Source: an uncultured Opitutia bacterium (GTDB lineage Bacteria; Verrucomicrobiota; Verrucomicrobiia; Opitutales; Opitutaceae). From it: DNA of 44,697 nucleotides. Location: contig CAIXKG010000183.1 in the NCBI GenBank assembly GCA_903919985.1, forward strand, positions 1 through 44,697. The letters are read 5' to 3'. Positions within the stretch are counted from its first letter, which is position 1, and every line of letters begins with the position of its first letter. The notes below the pieces were generated by a model, which saw only the letters and a program-made list of their open reading frames with translations, had not been told where the DNA came from and searched no databases. Below, one piece after another: positions 23,481-30,908 of the stretch. Both the position numbers and the translations under genes were made by a program.

Positions 23481-23747
23481 ATGCGTTATATTTTTTTGGT
23501 ATCTGGCTTTATTTTTTTCACGATGGTTTTCCTCGCCGGCCTGTGGGCCGAGCGGACGTTTGCCTTGGTGGTGCGCGACGCTTGCATTGGTGCCGTCGTG
23601 GGCGGGCTTGCCGGCCAGTGGTTTTGGAACCACGTACTGGACGCGATGCGGGTCACCATCGCCGTCAAACGGGCCGCCATGGACGTGGCGGCTAAGGCGC
23701 AGCGTCAGAAAAAAGCTGAGGCCGTGGCCAACAAGGTCAGGAAATGA
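23481..23747 (+). CDS. Small membrane protein of unknown function between flhF-like gene and fliA
   Basis: The product is 88 residues from ATG 23481; a GTG at 23469 overlapping the previous gene would add four, but AGGAAAG at 23463-23469 is better spaced for the ATG. Two hydrophobic segments are seen: residues 3-22 (YIFLVSGFIFFTMVFLAGLW) and 31-50 (RDACIGAVVGGLAGQWFWNH). They are followed by a basic Ala/Lys/Arg helix to the end. It is located where flhG (a MinD-type ATPase) sits in many bacteria but is unrelated to it. No family is recognised; a flagellar role is inferred from location. Confidence 0.7.
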   Translation: MRYIFLVSGFIFFTMVFLAGLWAERTFALVVRDACIGAVVGGLAGQWFWNHVLDAMRVTIAVKRAAMDVAAKAQRQKKAEAVANKVRK

Positions 23748-23774
23748 ACCTGCTGATTAACCTAGGGTAACACC

Positions 23775-24557
23775 ATGGACACCTTTTCTTCGCCCAAAAA
23801 CAGCACGCCGCCGATCACGCCTTTAGCGTACAAGGCGTACCAGCAGACGCCGGGAGCTTCGACGGCTCTCGTCGAGGAGCATTTGCCCTTGGTGCGACAA
23901 GTGGTTGGCCGCATTAAGATGAGTCTGCCGCCGCACATTGATTCCGATGATCTTAATTCGGTGGGGGTCATGGGTCTGATCGCGGCCTCTCAGCGTTATG
24001 TCCCGCAGGAGGGAAGAACCTTTGCCGGCTACGCGTACACGAAAATTCGTGGGGCCATCTTGGACGAGCTGAGGCGGCTCGATTGGTGCCCCCGCCGCAC
24101 TCGGGCCAAGGCGCGCAAATTGAAGGACGCCATCGCGGAGCTCGAGCAAAAGCACCAGCGCGGCGTAACCGATGAAGAAGTTCAGCGGCACCTGCAACTT
24201 TCCCCGGAGGAGTATGAGCAGTGGCTGCAAGAATCTAGTCCGGTAACGTTTATCAACATCGATGCCTCGGCGCATGATGCCTCCGACGGCTTCGCCTTAC
24301 ATGAGACAATTGCCGATGAAAATCTTGAACCCGCTTCCGCTGGCATCGAGCGAGCTGAGTTATGGCGCCTGGTGGCGGATCGGATTGAAACGCTACCCGA
24401 CACGCAGAAAAAAGTGCTAGCGCTGTACCATTTCGATGGGTTGCGGCTGGCTGAAATCGCCGAGGCGATGGATTTGACCGAAGCCCGGATCAGCCAGATC
24501 CACACTCAGGCGATCTTGGCGCTGCGTAGTTTCGTTGAACGTAATCAAAATAAATAG
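23775..24557 (+). CDS. fliA: RNA polymerase sigma factor for flagellar genes (FliA, sigma-28)
   Basis: The product has 260 residues, as expected. Region 2 is at residues 33-100 (LVRQVVGRIKMSLPPHIDSD; VGVMGLIAASQRYVPQEGRT; FAGYAYTKIRGAILDELRRL, then DWCPRRTR), region 3 in the middle (EEVQRHLQLSPEEYEQWLQE), and region 4 at the end (LPDTQKKVLALYHFDGLRLA; EIAEAMDLTEARISQIHTQA). The DELRRLDWxPR stretch is typical of FliA. FliA drives late genes such as flagellin and chemotaxis, which are outside the window. AGGG at 23764-23767 is a modest ribosome binding site. motA follows after 8 bases. Confidence 0.96.
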   Translation: MDTFSSPKNSTPPITPLAYKAYQQTPGASTALVEEHLPLVRQVVGRIKMSLPPHIDSDDLNSVGVMGLIAASQRYVPQEGRTFAGYAYTKIRGAILDELRRLDWCPRRTRAKARKLKDAIAELEQKHQRGVTDEEVQRHLQLSPEEYEQWLQESSPVTFINIDASAHDASDGFALHETIADENLEPASAGIERAELWRLVADRIETLPDTQKKVLALYHFDGLRLAEIAEAMDLTEARISQIHTQAILALRSFVERNQNK

Positions 24558-24565
24558 GTGATCCC

Positions 24566-25438
24566 ATGCTCATTATTTTAGGCATAGTTATCGTAATTGT
24601 TTGTACTTGCCTCTCCTTCATCTGGGGCGATTTCAACATCAACAAGATCGGCCTGCTGATTCACATCGCCGAGATTGTCGCTATTTTCGGCATCACGCTG
24701 GGCGCGGTTTTGATCGCGACCCCCGGCCACGTCTTGAAGGCGACTTTCGGGAAAATTATCGCGGTGTTGACGGGTAAGACCATCGGCAAGACGCATTATT
24801 TCGAGTTGATCGGGGCCTTGTACGAGCTTTTCCAAACCGGTCGTAAGAGCGGCTTGCTCGCGCTTGAAGAACACGTTTCGACCCCGGCCCAAAGTTCAAT
24901 TTTTAGAAAATACCCCACGCTGCTCGCGGCTCCGGACCTGTTGGCCTTCATCGTAGATAGCCTTAAACCACTCGTCGACGGTCGGATTAAACCCGACCAA
25001 CTGGAGGGCGTCATTGATATGGATATCGCCACCAAAACCCGCGAGGTCGATCACTGCGCGCACGTTTTGAATTTCGCCGGCGATTCATTGCCGGGCATCG
25101 GCATTGTGGCCGCGGTGATGGGCATCATTAATACCATGGCCATCATCGACCAAGGCACTGAAGCGGTGGCTTCACACATGGCGGCGGCTCTCTCAGGCAC
25201 GATGTTGGGTGTGTTCGCGGCCTATGGATTTGCCAATCCTTTGGCCAGTAGCATCCGGTCTTTAAATGATGGCTACATCCAGTACCTGCGCTGCGCAAAA
25301 ATCGCCATTGTGGCCTTCGCCAAAGGTATGGCGCCTTTGACGGCCGCTGAGTTGGCGCGTCGCTCCTTGGATCACTCCGTTCAGCCCTCCGCGGAAGCAC
25401 TCGAAACCGCGTTGCGCGGTGGTGCGGCCGCGAAATAA
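24566..25438 (+). CDS. motA: Flagellar stator protein MotA
   Basis: MotA forms the five-subunit ring of the proton- or sodium-driven stator. The product has 290 residues and four membrane segments: 1-18 (MLIILGIVIVIVCTCLSFIW), 33-52 (IHIAEIVAIFGITLGAVLIA), about 172-192 (LPGIGIVAAVMGIINTMAII) and 205-225 (MAAALSGTMLGVFAAYGFAN). The large cytosolic loop and the conserved PGIGIVAAVMGIINTM and GTMLGVFAAYGFANPL blocks are present. AGGTGA (24556-24561) is a good ribosome binding site. motB follows 21 bases later. Confidence 0.97.
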   Translation: MLIILGIVIVIVCTCLSFIWGDFNINKIGLLIHIAEIVAIFGITLGAVLIATPGHVLKATFGKIIAVLTGKTIGKTHYFELIGALYELFQTGRKSGLLALEEHVSTPAQSSIFRKYPTLLAAPDLLAFIVDSLKPLVDGRIKPDQLEGVIDMDIATKTREVDHCAHVLNFAGDSLPGIGIVAAVMGIINTMAIIDQGTEAVASHMAAALSGTMLGVFAAYGFANPLASSIRSLNDGYIQYLRCAKIAIVAFAKGMAPLTAAELARRSLDHSVQPSAEALETALRGGAAAK

Positions 25439-25459
25439 CCCACTCGCACCTCTACTATC

Positions 25460-26242
25460 ATGGCTGGACACGGCGGCGGAGCTTGGAAAGTGGCCTTTGC
25501 GGACTTCATGACCGCATTGATGGCTTTCTTTTTGGTGATGTGGATTCTGGGTCAAAAACCAGAGCTACTGGAAGGCACCGCCAAATACTTTCGGGATCCC
25601 CCTAAGATTCGCATGCCGTGGAATACGGGCGTACTCAAAGACCAAGCGAAGGAAGCCACGGTGCGCGAAGTGAATTCCAAAACGACCAAGGAAGCCGCCG
25701 CCAAGGCGGCCGCCTCGGCGGAGCAAAAAAATCTTAACGCGATTGCCATGGGTTTTTATGGCATGATCAATGTGAAGTCCGACGATCCCAATCGTCCCGT
25801 CGATATCGTGGTCTCCAACGATGGCGTCTTGATCACCCTTTACGATCGGACGCGTAAGCCGCTGTTTCAGGGCGAGGCCTCGGCCGAACTATCGCCGTGG
25901 GGTGATTTCGTTTTTCAAAATCTGGCTTGGCTGGTGGATCGGCACGCGTTTCGCGTTTCCATCGAAGGCCATTCGCGCAGCGGTTTAAAAATGCTTTCTT
26001 CGGCCTATTCGGCTTGGGAGTTATCGGGCGACCGGGCCAACAACGTACGTCGACTGATGGCCAATATTGCCGTGGCGCCGGAGCAATTTGAGCGCGTGAC
26101 CTCTTTTGGCGATACCCGGCCCTCCAAGGTTGGAAAAGCGGATCCCGAAAATGACCACCGGGTGGAAATAAAACTTTCGATCGGAAATCGTAAACTGGGT
26201 GACGTTGCGCCGGAGAATAAAGTCGAGAAAGCAAAACCATGA
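25460..26242 (+). CDS. motB: Flagellar stator protein MotB
   Basis: The product has 260 residues. The single membrane helix starts near residue 9 (AWKVAFADFMTALMAFFLVM) and contains the ion-carrying Asp (D15) in the FADFMTALMAFF motif. A plug/linker region rich in Ala/Lys follows, then the OmpA-like peptidoglycan-binding domain: VSIEGHSRSGLKM, WELSGDRANNVRRLMANIAV, and RVTSFGDTRPSKVGKADPEN with DHRVEIKLS. MotB anchors the stator to the cell wall. The stop overlaps the next start (ATGA). Confidence 0.97.
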   Translation: MAGHGGGAWKVAFADFMTALMAFFLVMWILGQKPELLEGTAKYFRDPPKIRMPWNTGVLKDQAKEATVREVNSKTTKEAAAKAAASAEQKNLNAIAMGFYGMINVKSDDPNRPVDIVVSNDGVLITLYDRTRKPLFQGEASAELSPWGDFVFQNLAWLVDRHAFRVSIEGHSRSGLKMLSSAYSAWELSGDRANNVRRLMANIAVAPEQFERVTSFGDTRPSKVGKADPENDHRVEIKLSIGNRKLGDVAPENKVEKAKP

Positions 26243-26484
26243 AGTCTTTTTTATCAGGTCGTGCGGGAGCAGCCCTCTCGGATGCCGCGAGCGTGGTGGA
26301 GCGTGAGGCGCCCACCGGCTTATCGCTCCTGGCGACCGCGAGTTCGCCGCTTGCTGCGCCGAAAACGGGGGCCTCTTCCGTGCAGTGTGTGCGCGAGGGC
26401 GCGGTGATTAAAAAATTAATCGTGACCTGCGAATGCGGAAAAACAGTCGAGATCGACTGTGAATACAACACCGCCGCCGTCTAA
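26239..26484 (+). CDS. Small protein with C-terminal CxCG...C motif, unknown function
   Basis: The product has 81 residues and its ATG overlaps the motB stop, so translation is coupled to the stator genes. Residues 1-50 are Ala/Ser-rich without a signal peptide. The C-terminal 32 residues contain a compact strand-rich segment, VIKKLIVTCECGKTVEIDCE, with three Cys (CECG and a later C; a fourth Cys lies in VQCVREG). Such spacing suggests a small zinc ribbon or rubredoxin-like knuckle, but that is inference. No family is recognised. Coupling to motB implies a motor-related role. Confidence 0.7.
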   Translation: MKSFLSGRAGAALSDAASVVEREAPTGLSLLATASSPLAAPKTGASSVQCVREGAVIKKLIVTCECGKTVEIDCEYNTAAV

Positions 26485-26495
26485 GCAATGACCCC

Positions 26496-27539
26496 ATGAT
26501 CAGCCTCAAGCAGCTGACCCAGTTGGCCGCGACTTCGACTGAAGTCTGGCAAGTTTTTCAACTCGACTCCGCCAGGGTCTCCCCGACGGCAGCAGTTGAG
26601 GGGATGGATGCGAAGGAGCGCGCGGAACAACAGTTTTTGCGATCCCGGAGTATACTTTGGGATTTAACCGGTAGGATAAAAATTATCCTAGATGATCAGA
26701 CGACCAACGCCGCGATTAAGGCGAGAATGCTGGTGGATGCGGCCCGTAAACTGGAGGTGCTCGATGCAAAAATATTTCCGGCGCGGGAAGATAAAAATCG
26801 GCACGCTCAGCTGACGCGGGATTATCAGGTTTCGTTTGATTCCCTGCGTCTAGCCTTGGGGGAGGAAGGCATGCTGATGCTCACCGAGACCTTTCATTAT
26901 CCGGAGCGAATTTTCGCGCTCGGTGAATTCGTGAAATTGCGCCGCGAGAAAGCAGGTCTCGACTCGCGCGGGATGGGTATCGAAAAGAAAATTGAAGAAG
27001 CGCAGGAAGAATTGAACGAGGCGGAGAAAGATCACGCCTGTGTCGAAGCCCTCTTGAGTACGCGCAAGGCGCAAAAAGGCGCGTTGATGGCCCTCGGGGT
27101 CGTGCTTTTGGGCGTGGTCTTGCTCAACGTTACGCAGCTGGTTGCGGCCATTGTTGGGGTCGTCGGCGTAATATTACTGATGCTGGGACTTTTTTCGTGG
27201 CTCTCGAGCGGGGTGGTTTTCGCCGCGTTCGACGAAGAGCTAAAACGTAAGGTGAGTGCCTTTGAGGAAGAGGGATTTCTCGCCGTCGCGCAGAGGTTGC
27301 GTAAAGCCCGTGAAAACATGAAGGCGCTAGAGGTGCGCATGACGGACAACCGGAAAGAATTGAAGACCATCACGGACAAACTGGATAAGGCCGCGGAACT
27401 CGAGCGAACCTGGAGGCCGATGACGGACTTGGACGTGGACAACTTGACCCAAAAAATGACGGAACGTTGTAAGCATTTTTTTGGCGATGCTGGCGCGCGG
27501 ACGATTTTCCAACACAAACGCGAGTTATCGCTTTTGTAA
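26496..27539 (+). CDS. Coiled-coil membrane protein of unknown function, last gene of flagellar block
   Basis: The product has 347 residues. An N-terminal cytosolic helical region (1-160, with LRLALGEEGMLMLTETFHYP) leads to a coiled coil (165-195, GIEKKIEEAQEELNEAEKDH). A hydrophobic hairpin follows at about 202-247 (KGALMALGVVLLGVVLLNVT; LVAAIVGVVGVILLMLGLFS). A second coiled coil comes next (250-310, RLRKARENMKALEVRMTDNR), and the end is basic. The symmetric coil-hairpin-coil layout suggests a membrane-anchored scaffold. I recognise no family. It lies 11 bases after the CxCG protein gene and is followed by a clear terminator, so it belongs to the flagellar operon. Confidence 0.75.
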   Translation: MISLKQLTQLAATSTEVWQVFQLDSARVSPTAAVEGMDAKERAEQQFLRSRSILWDLTGRIKIILDDQTTNAAIKARMLVDAARKLEVLDAKIFPAREDKNRHAQLTRDYQVSFDSLRLALGEEGMLMLTETFHYPERIFALGEFVKLRREKAGLDSRGMGIEKKIEEAQEELNEAEKDHACVEALLSTRKAQKGALMALGVVLLGVVLLNVTQLVAAIVGVVGVILLMLGLFSWLSSGVVFAAFDEELKRKVSAFEEEGFLAVAQRLRKARENMKALEVRMTDNRKELKTITDKLDKAAELERTWRPMTDLDVDNLTQKMTERCKHFFGDAGARTIFQHKRELSLL

Positions 27540-27592
27540 GCGGAGGTAATCGCGGCTATTCCCACGGTGGCGCCTCCTTGCTCTCAGATCAG

Positions 27593-27621
27593 CGGGGTGC
27601 GCCCCGTTTTCTTCTTCTTTG
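27593..27621 (+). terminator. Rho-independent terminator closing the flagellar cluster
   Basis: A 5-bp all-GC stem with one closing pair (cggg g 27593-27597 / cccc g 27602-27606) has a TGCG loop and is followed by TTTTCTTCTTCTTT. It lies 54 bases after the last flagellar gene. The rest of the 286-base gap up to the aldolase gene holds no ORF I can support and no convincing promoter. Confidence 0.75.
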
Positions 27622-27825
27622 GCATCGTTGAGTCCTTTGTTTGGGCGCAACCCGGGTCCAAAAAATCGGGGCGACCGCATCCATTATCTCATCGGTTAAT
27701 TTAGGCGCGGTTCGCCGCGGTAGCGACGGCGACGAATGGGACAGGCGAAACCCAGGGCCCCACCTCGCCGGACAAGAAAATAGATTTCCCTCGTCGGTTT
27801 CGCCCGCCACAGTTGGCGCTTTCCC

Positions 27826-28464
27826 ATGAAGAAAGACGCCATCCTCACGAAGATCAAAGCTGAGAAGGTCATCGCCCTCATCCGCGCGGACAATCCCGAT
27901 GGCCTGCTCGATTGCGCCAAAGCCTTGGCCGACGGCGGGCTCACCAGTATCGAGCTCACCATGACCACGCCCGGCGCGATGCGCATGCTCGAAAAAGCGG
28001 TCGCGGATCAGCCCGATTTTCTGTTTGGACTCGGCACCGTGCTCGATGCGGAAACCGCGCGCGTGGGCATTCTCGCCGGGGCAAAGTTTATCGTCACGCC
28101 CGCGTTTCGGCCCGACGTGATCGCGGTCTGCCAACGTTACAGTGTGCCAATTTTTAGCGGAGCGTTCACGCCGACCGAGATCCTCGCGACCTGGGAAGCC
28201 GGCGCCGATGCGGTGAAGGTTTTCCCGGCAGAATTTTTTGGTCCCGGCTACATCAAGTCAGTCAAAGCGCCCTTTCCCCAAATTGAAATGGTGCCGACCG
28301 GCGGCGTGAATGCCGAGAACGTCGGTGAGTTCATCAAGGCCGGCGCGTTCGCGGCGGCGGCCGGCAGTTCTCTCGTCGAAGCCAAGGCCATGAAGGAAAA
28401 AAACTGGGCGGCGATCACGGCGAAGGCGCGGGCTTTTGTCGCGGCAATCGCGGCGGTAAAGTAG
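27826..28464 (+). CDS. eda: KDPG/KHG aldolase (2-keto-3-deoxy-6-phosphogluconate aldolase)
   Basis: The enzyme cleaves KDPG to pyruvate and glyceraldehyde-3-phosphate, and related keto-hydroxyglutarate substrates, in the Entner-Doudoroff or uronate pathways. The product has 212 residues, the normal length of this class I TIM-barrel. Motifs: catalytic base Glu43 in TSIELTM, Schiff-base Lys131 in GADAVKVFPAEFFGP, the phosphate-binding GGV in MVPTGGVNAENVGEFI, and AGSSLVEAKAM. No edd or sugar kinase is adjacent, so the physiological sugar cannot be read from context. It is a single gene following the flagellar terminator. Confidence 0.93.
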   Translation: MKKDAILTKIKAEKVIALIRADNPDGLLDCAKALADGGLTSIELTMTTPGAMRMLEKAVADQPDFLFGLGTVLDAETARVGILAGAKFIVTPAFRPDVIAVCQRYSVPIFSGAFTPTEILATWEAGADAVKVFPAEFFGPGYIKSVKAPFPQIEMVPTGGVNAENVGEFIKAGAFAAAAGSSLVEAKAMKEKNWAAITAKARAFVAAIAAVK

Positions 28465-28483
28465 GGCGGAGGAAGTCCCGGAA

Positions 28484-28541
28484 GCCGGCATCCGGCGGAT
28501 GGCCATAAGGCGGCACGAAGATTTCCGGGGGCTGCGCCCCG
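28484..28541. repeat. GC-rich hairpins in the convergent gap after the aldolase gene
   Basis: gccgg-cat-ccggc (28484-28496) and cgggg-gctgcg-ccccg (28526-28541) are short perfect hairpins in the 177-base gap between two converging genes. Neither is followed by a T-run on either strand. They may be bidirectional termination structures or extragenic palindromes; copies elsewhere cannot be checked from this window alone. Confidence 0.35.
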
Positions 28542-28641
28542 AGGCTTCCGTGCGCCGAGGGGCGCGATGGTGACACCGCCGAGGGCCTGGAATTTTCTGG
28601 GCCTCTTCGTGGCCAGGAAATCTGGCCGGTACGAGATCGGA

Positions 28642-29403
28642 TCAGGCGAGATACTGGGCCACATCCGGCAGGCGTTTGACGCGGCGGCCGGCGGCGTCGC
28701 GGGCGAAGTAGGGATCTTCTTCGCGCGTGACCTCGACCTCTTCTTCGCCCTCGGGCGCGTCTTCTTCTTTTTCTTCTTCACCCTCTTCGTCCACGACCAG
28801 CCACTCAAGTTCGTCGTCGAAGATATGCGTCATGCGTCGCGCTTGCGGGTCGAGGATCAGCGCGGGATTTTTCAACCGGCCGGCTTTCACGAACTCGAAT
28901 AGGCAGGGCACGTACTGGTCGTCGAAAAATGCCCGGAAGTCGCTCAGCCATTTGTTCTCCACGCCTTCCCTCCGATTGAGGAGGGCGACGTCGGAGAAGT
29001 GGACACACGCTTCGTACCAGGCGCGCAGCGGCGGATTTTTTTCCACGAGCTGGCAGTTGATCACGCAGAGCACGCGGCCAAGTTCTACGGGCTGGAGTTC
29101 GACCCAGTTTTTAAACGCCTCGACTTGATCCACCGGATCGCGCCGGCCATCCGTGAAGAAAAAAACATGCGTCGCCTCGGGCGGCAGCGTGGCCTCGATG
29201 GATTGGGCGAGCGTCCATGTCCAGCGCGTGACGTTGGGCAGCTTCGCATCGATCTCGGCGGGAGCTTCGTCGGCCGAAAGCAGCACGGCCGGCCGGTCGC
29301 CTTCGCCCAGGCCACCGTCGATCAGATCGGCTACGACCGTGCGTCGACCGGAACCGGCCGCGCCGAGGATGAGATAGACCAGTGGTTTTTCATCAGAAGC
29401 CAT
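28642..29403 (-). CDS. COG0523/CobW-like P-loop protein with degraded GTPase motifs
   Basis: The product has 253 residues. The order of elements follows the COG0523 (CobW/ZNG) GTPase domain: P-loop at residues 10-24 (YLILGAAGSGRRTVVADL), a DGRRDP segment where TGLADP normally lies (FFFTDGRRDPVDQVEAF), and SDVALLNRREGV in place of the AD-x-x-x-x-NKxD guanine motif. The P-loop Lys is replaced by Arg and NKxD by NRRE, so ordinary GTP binding is doubtful. The usual CxCC metal motif is not seen. Residues about 205-240 form a very acidic tail (EEGEEEKEEDAPEGEEEVEV). It is downstream of aroC on the same strand but 235 bases away; that gap has no supported gene. Role unknown. Confidence 0.7.
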   Translation of the reverse strand: MASDEKPLVYLILGAAGSGRRTVVADLIDGGLGEGDRPAVLLSADEAPAEIDAKLPNVTRWTWTLAQSIEATLPPEATHVFFFTDGRRDPVDQVEAFKNWVELQPVELGRVLCVINCQLVEKNPPLRAWYEACVHFSDVALLNRREGVENKWLSDFRAFFDDQYVPCLFEFVKAGRLKNPALILDPQARRMTHIFDDELEWLVVDEEGEEEKEEDAPEGEEEVEVTREEDPYFARDAAGRRVKRLPDVAQYLA

Positions 29404-29638
29404 GCGTCACAGCAAAGGACACGAAAAATTGGGGAAAGGCGAAGCTCGGATTTTTGCCGAATCAATTGCGCCGAGCTGCCTGAGTCGGAACGAGGAATCA
29501 ATCCGCGTTCGTCTTGCAGGTGGGGTCCACCCGCAGCCGCTCTTTGGGAGCATGGCCTTTCCCGGGCACTTTCCGATCATGCGGCTGAGGGCGGCCGCGC
29601 GCCGAGCGGGGTGAGGGCGCCGCGCCTTCAACGTCACC

Positions 29639-30730
29639 TCAAAATTCAAACGTCCCGCACTGCGCGCTCTGGCGCAGCCAATGGTCGACCAGCACGAGCG
29701 CCGTCATCGCCTCCACGATCGGTACGGCGCGCGGGACCACGCAAGGATCGTGGCGGCCGCGACCCATGAGCTCGGTGGGTGTGCCCGTCACATCCACGGT
29801 GGCCTGCAACTGTAGAATCGTGGCGGTGGGTTTGAACGCTACGCGGAAGACGATCTCCTCGCCGTTGCTGATACCGCCCTGAATGCCGCCCGAGCGATTC
29901 GTGATGGTGTGAATTTCGCCGCCGCGATTTTCGAACGCGTCGTTATGCTGGCTCCCGCGCAGCTGCGCGCCAGCGAACCCGCTGCCGATTTCAAAGCCCT
30001 TGGTCGCCGGAAGCGAAAGCATCGCCTTGGCAAGATCGGCCTCGAGGCGGTCGAACACCGGCTCGCCCAAACCCACCGGCACGCCGCGCACGCGGCATTC
30101 GATGACGCCGCCGACGGAGTCGCCTTCGCTCCGGACGGCCTTGATGCGTTCGATCATCGCGGCGGCGGTGGCCGGATGGGGGCAACGCACGGGTGTGGCC
30201 TCGACCGCGGCGAGCGTGGGGAAATCTACCAACGCCTCCGCCGGGACGGCGATGTCGTGCACCTGCGTGAGAAACGCGCGGATTTCGACCGAGGCCCCTA
30301 GAATTTTTTTGGCGATCGCGCCCGCCGCCACGCGGCCGACGGTTTCGCGGGCCGAGCTGCGCCCGCCGCCGCGATGATCGCGTCGGCCAAATTTGGCCTG
30401 ATAGGTGAAATCGGCGTGCGACGGGCGAAACTTGTCCTTCATCTCGTCGTACGCGCCGGGCCGCTGGTCCCCGTTTTTCACGAGGAGGGCGACGGGCGTG
30501 CCGGTGGTCTTGCCCTCGAAGACGCCGGATAAAATTTCGACCCGATCCTCTTCCTTGCGCGGCGTCACGATGTCGCTTTGACCCGGGCGGCGGCGGTCGA
30601 GTTCGACCTGGATTTCATCGGCGGTGATGGGCAATCCCGGTGGGCAGCCGTCGATGACGACCCCTACGGCCGGTCCATGGCTTTCGCCCCAAGTGGTGAT
30701 CGAGAAAAGCTGGCCGAACGAGTTGCCCAT
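29639..30730 (-). CDS. aroC: Chorismate synthase
   Basis: This enzyme removes phosphate from 5-enolpyruvylshikimate-3-phosphate to give chorismate, the last step of the shikimate pathway, using reduced FMN. The product is 363 residues, the usual length. The signatures are intact: [18 protein letters not shown] near the start, [20 protein letters not shown], the block [20 protein letters not shown] followed by [40 protein letters not shown], and [20 protein letters not shown]. It starts with [19 protein letters not shown], as expected. It is divergent from gspD, with 178 bases between them. Confidence 0.98.
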   Translation of the reverse strand: MGNSFGQLFSITTWGESHGPAVGVVIDGCPPGLPITADEIQVELDRRRPGQSDIVTPRKEEDRVEILSGVFEGKTTGTPVALLVKNGDQRPGAYDEMKDKFRPSHADFTYQAKFGRRDHRGGGRSSARETVGRVAAGAIAKKILGASVEIRAFLTQVHDIAVPAEALVDFPTLAAVEATPVRCPHPATAAAMIERIKAVRSEGDSVGGVIECRVRGVPVGLGEPVFDRLEADLAKAMLSLPATKGFEIGSGFAGAQLRGSQHNDAFENRGGEIHTITNRSGGIQGGISNGEEIVFRVAFKPTATILQLQATVDVTGTPTELMGRGRHDPCVVPRAVPIVEAMTALVLVDHWLRQSAQCGTFEF

Positions 30731-30908
30731 GGCGTCCGAAAACCGTTGGCGCCGGCTTCGGCCCTCGCAAGCGGCAAATCGGCTTCAAATATTTCGGCAA
30801 CAAACACGTTAAGTGCACGGTCGCCGCACATCACCGTTTACAACCCGGATTGATTCACCTCTCATTTCTCGCCGCGTCCGCGTTCTCCTCTTCCCATCGT
30901 TTTCCTGC

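Noticed and set aside
23739..23754. GG-N10-GC element upstream of fliA
   Set aside because: Spacing is right but most other consensus bases are wrong, it overlaps the end of a coding gene, and fliA has its own ribosome binding site within an operon.
29402..29649. Short ORFs on both strands in the gap between aroC and the COG0523-like gene
   Set aside because: Composition and residue usage look non-coding, no ribosome binding site, no domain.
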